Positions 58,111 through 64,000 of a DNA stretch of 64,000 nucleotides are shown here, in pieces; the stretch's first letter is position 1; every line of letters starts with the position of its first letter. The notes under the pieces are model-generated. The model did not search any database. It worked only from the letters and a program-made list of their open reading frames with translations, and was not told where the DNA came from. The stretch comes from Nocardia rhizosphaerihabitans (GTDB lineage: Bacteria; Actinomycetota; Actinomycetes; Mycobacteriales; Mycobacteriaceae). Both the position numbers and the translations under genes were made by a program. The stretch is from assembly GCF_014646295.1 (NCBI RefSeq), contig NZ_BMNE01000006.1, positions 1 through 64,000 on the forward strand. The letters run 5' to 3'.

Positions 58111-60246
58111 ATGGGTTTTCCTGAACACCAGCAGCCGCCCGCTCCGCCCGACGAGGACGCGGGCACCCCGTGCGAGCAGGCCGGACCCGAACCAGATCAG
58201 GAGGGCCCCGCATTGCGCGGGCCGACCGGCGCACCGATCGCGGGCGATGCGAGCATCCGCGCCCAGCAGGGCGGCGCGCTGACCACTGCCCAGGGTTTGC
58301 CCACCGCCGATACCGATCACGCACTCAAGGCCGGTCCGCGCGGACCGGTGCTGCTGCAGGACATCCACCTGCGCGAGAAGATCACCCACTTCGATCACGA
58401 ACGCATCCCCGAGCGGGTCGTGCACGCGCGCGGTGCGGGCGCCCACGGCGTGTTCGTCGCCAACGGCGCCGCCGCCGAGCTGACCCGCGCCGCGTTCCTC
58501 GCCGCCGACGCGCGGACGCCGGTGTTCGTCCGGTTCTCCACGGTGCTCGGCTCCCGGGGTTCGGCCGACACCGTGCGCGACACCCGCGGTTTCGCGGTGA
58601 AGTTCTACACCGACGAAGGCGTCTACGACCTGGTAGGCAACAACATCCCGGTGTTCTTCATCCAGGAGGCGATCAAGTTCCCCGACGTGATCCACGCGGG
58701 TAAACCGCAGCCGGATCGCGAGATTCCGCAGGCGCAGTCCGCGCACGACACGTTCTGGGATTTCGTCTCCCTGCACACCGAGGCCACCGCGCACACCTTC
58801 TGGAACATGTCCGACCGGGCGCTGCCGCGCTCGTTCCGGATGATGGAAGGCTTCGGCATCCACACCTTCCGGCTGGTCGCGGCCGACGGCACCACCAGCC
58901 TGGTGAAATTCCATTGGAAGCCCCGGCTCGGCGTGCATTCGCTGCTGTGGGAGGAAACCCAGCTCACCGCGGGTTTCGATCCGGATTTCCATCGCCGGGA
59001 TCTGGCCGAGGCGATCGCGGCGGGCGCCACGCCGGAATGGGATCTCGGCGTGCAGGTGTTCCCGGACACTCCCGATCATCTCTTCGAGGGCATCGATCTG
59101 CTCGATCCCACCAAGATCGTGCCGGAGGAGCTCGCGCCGGTGCAGATCATCGGCACGCTGCGCCTGACCGCTAATCCGGTGAACTTCTTCGCCGAGACCG
59201 AGCAGGTCGCGTTCTGCCCGAGTCATCTGGTGCCCGGCATCGAGGTCACCGACGATCCACTGCTGCAGGGCAGGCTGTTCTCCTATCTCGACACCCAGCT
59301 CAGCAGGCTCGGCGGCCCGAACTTCGCGCAGCTGCCGATCAATACGCCGCACGCCGACGTCAACGACCTGTTCCGGGACGGCATGCATCAGACGGCCGTG
59401 CACCCTGGCATCGCCCCGTACAAACCGAATTCGCTGGGCGGCGGCTGCCCCTATGCCGCCAGCCTGGCCGATCAGGCCTACGTCGAATCGCCGACACCCA
59501 TCCCGCCACCGACCGCCAAACTGCGGACCACGGCGAACAGTCCGGAGGCGGTGTCGTTCGCCGACCACTTCTCCCAGCCGCGCATGTTCTATCGCAGCCT
59601 CACCAAGGGCGAGCAGCAGCGGCTGGCCGACGCGTTCTCGTTCGAACTCGGCAAGTGCACGTCCGAGACGGTGCAGCGACGTGCCCTGCAGATGCTGGTC
59701 AACGTCGACGACGCGCTGGCCGACTACGTCGGCGGACAACTCGGACTCGACCCGCCCGCCCCGAACGCCGACCGCGTGGAACTCGATCCGAGCCCCGCGC
59801 TGTCCCAGCGCAAGGGCAGCTTCCCGGTCGACGGCCGCAAGGTGGCCGTGCTGGTGGACGACACCGCCACCGCCGGCGCCGTCGAGGAGGTCACCGCCGC
59901 GCTCGAACAGGCCAAGGTGACCCCGTTCGTCGTCGCGGCGCGCGGCGGTGCCGTCGACGGTGTGCCGGTGGCGCGAACATTCGCCACCATGCGATCGATC
60001 GAATTCGACGGCGCCCTGCTGCTGGGCGCCCCGGCGGATCCACGGGTGGACCTGCTGATCGAGGAGATGTGGCGGCACGGCAAGGCGATCGCGGCCGTCG
60101 GAACGGCGGCGGAGGCGCTCCAGCGCAACAGCATCGACACCGAGGCACCGGGAATCACCGTCGCCGACGCGGTCACGGCCACCAGCGCGTTGCTCACCGA
60201 CCTGGGTGAACACCGCGCCTGGGCCCGGCTCGAGTCGGAGTCCTGA
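58111..60246 (+). CDS. katE: Large-subunit catalase (KatE/HPII type)
   Basis: A 711-residue clade II haem catalase. Catalytic H105 (ERVVHARGAGAHG), N177 (LVGNNIPVFF) and haem-ligand Tyr392 (RLFSYLDTQLSRLGG) are present. Residues 1-75 are a Pro/Gly-rich N-terminal arm and about 600-711 the flavodoxin-like C-terminal domain (KVAVLVDDTATAGAVEEV, FDGALLLGAP). It breaks hydrogen peroxide to water and oxygen. GGAGG lies before the ATG. The promoter resembles that of SigF regulon members, matching the sigF cluster next door. Confidence 0.96.
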   Translation: MGFPEHQQPPAPPDEDAGTPCEQAGPEPDQEGPALRGPTGAPIAGDASIRAQQGGALTTAQGLPTADTDHALKAGPRGPVLLQDIHLREKITHFDHERIPERVVHARGAGAHGVFVANGAAAELTRAAFLAADARTPVFVRFSTVLGSRGSADTVRDTRGFAVKFYTDEGVYDLVGNNIPVFFIQEAIKFPDVIHAGKPQPDREIPQAQSAHDTFWDFVSLHTEATAHTFWNMSDRALPRSFRMMEGFGIHTFRLVAADGTTSLVKFHWKPRLGVHSLLWEETQLTAGFDPDFHRRDLAEAIAAGATPEWDLGVQVFPDTPDHLFEGIDLLDPTKIVPEELAPVQIIGTLRLTANPVNFFAETEQVAFCPSHLVPGIEVTDDPLLQGRLFSYLDTQLSRLGGPNFAQLPINTPHADVNDLFRDGMHQTAVHPGIAPYKPNSLGGGCPYAASLADQAYVESPTPIPPPTAKLRTTANSPEAVSFADHFSQPRMFYRSLTKGEQQRLADAFSFELGKCTSETVQRRALQMLVNVDDALADYVGGQLGLDPPAPNADRVELDPSPALSQRKGSFPVDGRKVAVLVDDTATAGAVEEVTAALEQAKVTPFVVAARGGAVDGVPVARTFATMRSIEFDGALLLGAPADPRVDLLIEEMWRHGKAIAAVGTAAEALQRNSIDTEAPGITVADAVTATSALLTDLGEHRAWARLESES

Positions 60247-60252
60247 TCGAGC

Positions 60253-60759
60253 TCAGGGGCTGCTGTCCGGCTCGCGCCGCCGTTGATACAGCGGGCCGAA
60301 CAGCCAGACCCCCGTGAAGAACACGGCGAAACTGATCCCCGCGGCAATCGCGGCGCCCATGCCTGCCACGGTGTCGAATATCAGCACGATGACCCCGATC
60401 AGCGCGACCCCGAGCAGGATCATCCCGGCGAACGCGTAGCGGTGGCCTGCCGCGACGAGGTCGGCCAGCTGATGCCTGCGGAACAGCAGCCGGTGCGTGG
60501 CGACCGGGGCGACCAGCAGCACGGTCGCCCCGACCGACGCGACGACGGTCACCAGGTAGACCACCCGCATCGACATGTCCAAGATGGTGAATCTGGCCTG
60601 GAACGGCAGGGTCAGCAGGAAACCGGTGAGCAGTTGCACGCCGGTCTGCACGACGCGCAGTTCCTGCAGCAGATCGGCCCAGTTCCGATCCAGCCGCTGG
60701 ATCTCGGTCTCGCCGCGAGCTCGCCTGTCCCACTCCGCGTCGTCGCGTGACCCGCTCAT
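60253..60759 (-). CDS. DUF6328 family membrane protein
   Basis: A 168-residue protein with a charged N-terminus (RGETEIQRLDRNWADLLQELRVVQTGVQLLTGFLL in part, LLQELRVVQTGVQLLTGFLL) and four transmembrane helices (LVTVVASVGATVLLVAPVA, GMILLGVALIGVIVLIFDT, AGISFAVFFTGVWLF and the first near 45). This matches DUF6328, common in actinobacteria with unknown role. It is convergent with katE (6-bp gap). Confidence 0.87.
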   Translation of the reverse strand: MSGSRDDAEWDRRARGETEIQRLDRNWADLLQELRVVQTGVQLLTGFLLTLPFQARFTILDMSMRVVYLVTVVASVGATVLLVAPVATHRLLFRRHQLADLVAAGHRYAFAGMILLGVALIGVIVLIFDTVAGMGAAIAAGISFAVFFTGVWLFGPLYQRRREPDSSP

Positions 60760-60868
60760 CGCCGTTCCTTTCGCCCTATCCAGGGCATGCCCCGAGGCGT
60801 CGTCGCGAAACGGGCAGCGGCAGGTCAGGCACCCGATTGAAGCACTGCCGAACGGCTACTACCGCTAC

Positions 60869-62332
60869 ATGGACCACAGCACAGCTCCGCTCGTCGCCGC
60901 GGTCGCCGACTATCGCGGCTCGGGCCGATACGGATTCACCCCGCCCGCTCATCGGCAGGGTCGCGGAGTCGACGCCCGGGTGCTCGCCGCGCTCGGCGCC
61001 GACGCGTTCGCCAGTGACATTCTCGCCTCGGGCGGCCTCGACGACCGGCTCTCCAGGGCAGGACTGCTGGCCGAAGCCGAGGACCTCATGGCCGACGCGG
61101 TCGGCGCGGACTCCGCGTTCTTCTCCACCTGCGGCAGCTCGCTGTCGGTGAAGGCGGCGATGATGGCCGTCGCAGGCGGCGACGACGGCGGCCTGCTGGT
61201 GGCCAGGGACAGCCACAAATCGATCGTCGCCGGGTTGATCTTCTCCGGGGTGCAACCGCACTGGATCGCTCCGCGCTGGGACACCGAACGGCATTTCTCG
61301 CATCCGCCGTCACCCGCCCAGGTCGAACAGGCCTGGCACGACCATCCCGACGCCGCGGGCGCGTTGATCGTCAGCCCGAGCCCCTACGGCACCTGCGCCG
61401 ACCTGCGCGGGATCGCCGAGGTGTGCCATGCCCGCGGTAAACCGCTGATCGTCGACGAAGCCTGGGGCGCGCACCTGCCCTTCCACCCCGACCTGCCCAC
61501 CTGGGCGATGGACGTGGGCGCCGATGTCTGCGTGGTGAGCGTGCACAAGATGGGCATGGGTTTCGAACAGGGTTCGGTGTTCCATGTGCAGGGCGGCCTG
61601 GTCGACTCCGCCCGGCTCAGCCGCTGCGCCGACCTGCTGATGACCACCAGCCCCAACGTCCTGATCTACGCCGCCCTCGACGGCTGGCGAAGGCAGATGG
61701 TCGAATTCGGCCACGACCTGCTCGGTAACGCGCTGTCGCTGGCCCGGCGGGTACGCTCCGAGCTCGCCGAGATCTCCGGATTCGACGTCATGCACGACGA
61801 CCTGCTCGGCGTCGAGACTTCCCACGACCTGGATCTGCTGCAGGTCCTGGTCGACGTCTCCGCCACCGGCGCGACCGGGTACGACGCCGCGGACTGGCTG
61901 CGCGCCAACCGCCGCATCGACCTGGGACTCAGCGACCACCGGCGGGTGCTGGCGACGGTGTCGTCCGCCGACGATGCCCAGTCGATCGACGCGCTCGTCG
62001 ACGGCCTCGCCCTGTGGCGCGCCGGCCTCGGCGAGCCGGCGCCGCACGAGATCGCGCTGCCGACACCCGAAGACCTGGAACTGGAACCGGTGATGCTGCC
62101 CCGCGACGCGTTCTTCGCCCCGACGGAGCTGGTGCCCGCGGAGGAGGCGGCAGGCCGGATCGCCGCCGAACAACTCACCCCGTATCCGCCCGGTATCCCC
62201 GCGATCGTGCCGGGCGAGCGCATCTGCGCGGCCGTCGTGGACTACCTGCGCACCGGCGTCGTCGCGGGCATGAATGTGCCCGACGCGAGCGATCCCCGAT
62301 TGCACGCGATTCGGGTCGTTACCGGGAGCTGA
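60869..62332 (+). CDS. Orn/Lys/Arg decarboxylase-family PLP enzyme
   Basis: A 487-residue fold-type I PLP enzyme like the short SpeA/YaaO-type decarboxylases: GRYGFTPPAHRQGRGVDARV, FFSTCGSSLSVKAAMMAVAG, PLIVDEAWGAHLPFHPDLP with D196, and the PLP lysine K227 in VSVHKMGMGFEQGS. The C-terminal domain (about 380-487) is complete. It should decarboxylate a basic amino acid to a polyamine precursor or agmatine/cadaverine; which one is unclear. ATG 60869 lacks a clear ribosome site but begins at the family start. Confidence 0.88.
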   Translation: MDHSTAPLVAAVADYRGSGRYGFTPPAHRQGRGVDARVLAALGADAFASDILASGGLDDRLSRAGLLAEAEDLMADAVGADSAFFSTCGSSLSVKAAMMAVAGGDDGGLLVARDSHKSIVAGLIFSGVQPHWIAPRWDTERHFSHPPSPAQVEQAWHDHPDAAGALIVSPSPYGTCADLRGIAEVCHARGKPLIVDEAWGAHLPFHPDLPTWAMDVGADVCVVSVHKMGMGFEQGSVFHVQGGLVDSARLSRCADLLMTTSPNVLIYAALDGWRRQMVEFGHDLLGNALSLARRVRSELAEISGFDVMHDDLLGVETSHDLDLLQVLVDVSATGATGYDAADWLRANRRIDLGLSDHRRVLATVSSADDAQSIDALVDGLALWRAGLGEPAPHEIALPTPEDLELEPVMLPRDAFFAPTELVPAEEAAGRIAAEQLTPYPPGIPAIVPGERICAAVVDYLRTGVVAGMNVPDASDPRLHAIRVVTGS

Positions 62333-62335
62333 CCT

Positions 62336-62359
62336 GTTTGCGTCCCGCAGGCCCGGGTA
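62336..62359 (+). promoter_or_regulatory. SigF-type promoter for csbD
   Basis: GTTT (62336-62339), 15-bp spacer and GGGTA (62355-62359): an exact match to the SigF/SigB consensus, 75 bp before the CsbD ATG. Confidence 0.75.
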
Positions 62360-62434
62360 GGCGGTCTGTGGGTCCCCAAGACGGCCCACCGGTCACCCGA
62401 GGTGGCCGAGAGATCTGTCTGAAAGGAATGCCAC

Positions 62435-62608
62435 ATGGGTATCGCGGACAAGGCGAAGAACAAGGCCGAGGAGCTGGCAGGCAAGGCCAAGGAGGCCACA
62501 GGAAAGGCCACCGACGACCGTGAGCTGGAGAACGAAGGACGCGGCGACCAGGTGAAGGGGAACCTGAAGGGCGCGGGGGAGAAGGTCAAGGACGCCTTCC
62601 GCGACTGA
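62435..62608 (+). CDS. CsbD-family general stress protein
   Basis: A 57-residue hydrophilic protein: MGIADKAKNKAEELAGKAKE, EATGKATDDRELENEGRGDQ, and VKGNLKGAGEKVKDAF, the classic CsbD (YjbJ) pattern. In Bacillus subtilis CsbD is controlled by sigma-B; its molecular role is unknown. GAAAGGAA precedes the ATG. The exact SigF-type promoter upstream makes it a good marker of the local sigma regulon. Confidence 0.93.
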   Translation: MGIADKAKNKAEELAGKAKEATGKATDDRELENEGRGDQVKGNLKGAGEKVKDAFRD

Positions 62609-62635
62609 CCAGCCGACTCGAGCGGGCCATCGGTC

Positions 62636-63304
62636 TTACGGCCGGTGGCCCGCGGCTGTGCCGTCCCGCTCGTGGACGGTGAGCAGCAGATGATCGAAGC
62701 GAGCGCGGGTGGGCGTGTCCGCGCCGCCGAGCTCGGTCACCGCGGGCATCAGCGCCTCGGAGAGATCGCGCAGTTTGGTGTTGGTCACCTGCGAGCGCCA
62801 GCGCAGCACCCGGAAGGCCTGGTCGGCCGAGATGCCGTACACCGTCATCAACGCGCCCTTGGCCTGCTCGATCAGCGCGCGGGCCGCGACGATCTCCGGC
62901 ACCGCCTCCTCGATGGTGTCGCGGCGTTCCTCGTCGACGGTGTCGGTGACATCGATGTAGAAGCCCTCGGTACCGATCACCGCGCCGGAGTCATCGCGCA
63001 TCTGATCGCCGACGACCAGCACGTGGCGGACGGCGCCGGTGGTATCGACGAGGCGATGGTGGCTGCTGAACGGCAGTCCGGTGCTCACGACCTGGGCGAG
63101 CGTGTCGGCGACCTCGGCGCGGTCGTCGGGGTGCTTGTGCTCCAGCAGCAATTCCGTCGTCGGTGTCACCGTGCCGGGGGCGTATCCGTGCAGCGCCGCG
63201 ACCTCGTCGGACCACTCCCAGCGCTGCTCGGCCAGCCAGAACCGGAAGCGTCCTGTTCGATTCGACCCGGGAACGTCGGGAATCGGTCTGGACTCGTCGC
63301 GCAC
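62636..63304 (-). CDS. PAS-ANTAR RNA-binding antitermination regulator
   Basis: A 222-residue protein. Residues about 15-135 are a PAS fold (FRFWLAEQRWEWSDEVAALHGYAPGTVTP, LEHKHPDDRAEVADTL, GEGFYIDVTD-like GTEGFYIDVTDTV). Residues 145-205 are an ANTAR domain (EAVPEIVAARALIEQAKGALMTVYGISADQAFRVLRWRSQVTN, core IEQAKGALMTVYGISADQAF), which binds paired hairpins in RNA to stop termination. The C-terminal 25 residues are variable. Start is GTG 63304. Such PAS-ANTAR genes are often part of actinobacterial stress clusters. Confidence 0.87.
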   Translation of the reverse strand: MRDESRPIPDVPGSNRTGRFRFWLAEQRWEWSDEVAALHGYAPGTVTPTTELLLEHKHPDDRAEVADTLAQVVSTGLPFSSHHRLVDTTGAVRHVLVVGDQMRDDSGAVIGTEGFYIDVTDTVDEERRDTIEEAVPEIVAARALIEQAKGALMTVYGISADQAFRVLRWRSQVTNTKLRDLSEALMPAVTELGGADTPTRARFDHLLLTVHERDGTAAGHRP

Positions 63305-63350
63305 CGCACTATCTTGCCCTGCCCGGTACCCGCTGTACACGAATCGTGCG

Positions 63351-63578
63351 TCAGACGGCGGAGTCGGGGGTGAGGATCTTCGGCGACTGGCCGGTGATGT
63401 CGATGCCGACCTCGGCCATGGCCGCGACGGCGGCGGGATTGAGGGCATCGCCGGGGGCGCTGCCCGCCGAGCGCACTTCGACGGCGTCACCGGCGAGGTG
63501 GGCCAGAAAGCCTTGTGCCATCTGGGAACGTCCGGCGTTGTGCACGCAGACGAACAGCACGCTGGGCTTGGTCGACAC
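63351..63578 (-). pseudogene. arsC: Truncated arsenate reductase ArsC (LMW phosphatase fold)
   Basis: Only 75 residues remain of an enzyme usually about 130-140 long. The phosphate loop CVHNAGRS (C11-R17) and LAHLAGDAVEVRSAGSAPG to DITGQSPKILTPDSAV are normal, then a TGA ends the frame before the second half, which would carry the catalytic Asp-Pro loop. It cannot be an active reductase. Start is GTG 63578. It lies 13 bp after the aquaglyceroporin frame, as in arsenic operons. Confidence 0.82.
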
Positions 63579-63591
63579 GGTTGGTGCCCTT

Positions 63592-64000
63592 TCAGTGATG
63601 CGAGCTCGCGGCGCGCGGGACGACGGCATTGTCGGCAGCGTCGGCCGCCGAGCGTCGATACAGTGCGACGATCAACGCGAGTCCCAGTGCCGCACCGAGG
63701 ATCTGGGCGGCGATGAAGCCGGGCGCCGACCCCGGCGCGATGCCGGCGAAGGTGTCGGAGAAGATCCGGCCGATGGTGACGGCCGGGTTGGCGAAGCCGG
63801 TGGAACTGGTGAACCAGTAGGCGGCGCCGATGTAGGCCGCGACCGCGGAGGCGGACAGGGCGGCGCGACCGCTGCGGGCGAGGGCGAAGATCACCGCGAT
63901 CAGCCCGCGGTGGCGACGACCTCGCCGACCAGGTGGCCGTTGGTGATCCGGTCGTTGGTGGAGATCTGCCAGGCGCCCAGGTCGAACATGATGTTGGCCA
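63592..64000 (-). pseudogene. Aquaglyceroporin (AqpS/MIP family), frameshifted and cut by window end
   Basis: The downstream part shows ALSASAVAAYIGAAYWFTSS, the second NPA box in FANPAVTIGR, and RIFSDTFAGIAPGSAPGFIA. The upstream part, in another frame, shows ANIMFDLGAWQISTNDRITN and GHLVGEVVATAG. The frames part at about 63899-63904, where one base seems missing (ATAG then LIAVIFALA). The first half lies beyond position 64000. Beside ArsC, members of this family carry arsenite out. A sequencing error is possible. Confidence 0.75.

Noticed and set aside
60760..60868. SigF-like promoter for the DUF6328 gene (GTTT-N16-GGCAT, minus strand)
   Set aside because: Two mismatches in the -10 element; too weak compared with the three accepted sites.

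Overview
The window is GC-rich actinobacterial chromosome and looks like Nocardia. The main evidence is a pair of adjacent MspA-type porins (NfpA/NfpB-like), a FadD32-type fatty acyl-AMP ligase beside a KasA/KasB-like ketosynthase and a DesA-like desaturase, an LCP ligase next to an L,D-transpeptidase, and a mycobacterial-style UsfX/SigF stress cassette. It opens inside the 3' end of a 5S rRNA gene, with the rRNA operon terminator directly after it. I saw no tRNA, CRISPR array, insertion sequence or prophage.

Layout. 0.2-3.1 kb: secreted DUF218 protein, DUF574 methyltransferase and a PAS-GGDEF protein. 3.1-7.6 kb: desaturase facing ketosynthase and FAAL (mycolate-type lipid chemistry), closed by a strong hairpin. 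7.6-20.6 kb: cell-envelope and housekeeping genes (LCP, Ldt, YceI, MFS, DUF72, metallophosphoesterase, acyl-CoA dehydrogenase, a TerD-AIM24 fusion). 20.7-29.7 kb: nine tightly coupled minus-strand genes (ATP-grasp, DUF364, SbnA-like PLP enzyme, MFS exporter, GHMP/PduX-like kinase, Fe/B12-type ABC importer, GNAT) read from a promoter holding a Fur-family (Zur-like) palindrome. I read this as a non-NRPS metallophore (zincophore-like) system; it is the best candidate here for something undescribed. A secreted protein diverges from the same palindrome. 30.5-34.7 kb: MFS with XRE/cupin regulator, amidase, MarR/cupin pair. 35.2-37.8 kb: Mn-type ABC importer (PsaA-like ligand set) behind a DtxR-type half-palindrome. 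37.9-45.2 kb: small enzymes, with a TetR/FabH-like divergent pair under two copies of a 16-bp palindrome. 45.4-49.7 kb: porin pair, two-component system, TerD protein.

49.8-50.7 kb is a gene graveyard. It contains a CorA Mg transporter relic with a frameshift and internal deletions, and, on the other strand, end-to-end fragments of a DosR/DevR regulator, a DosS-type GAF domain and a universal stress protein. Two DosR-box-like 20-mers 22 bp apart remain in front of an intact SulP transporter, and an intact Acg-family nitroreductase follows. It therefore looks like a decayed dormancy (DosR-type) locus.

53.5-63.3 kb is a stress island: PrmC-like methyltransferase, CDGSH Fe-S protein and haem-oxygenase-like diiron protein; two UsfX-type anti-sigma factors, a STAS antagonist and SigF; large-subunit catalase, DUF6328 protein, Orn/Lys/Arg-decarboxylase-like PLP enzyme, CsbD protein and a PAS-ANTAR regulator. 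GTTT-N15/16-GGGTA promoters precede an anti-sigma gene and csbD, with a close variant before katE, so the island seems to be wired to its own sigma factor. The window ends in a decayed arsenic module: a truncated ArsC and a frameshifted aquaglyceroporin running off the edge.
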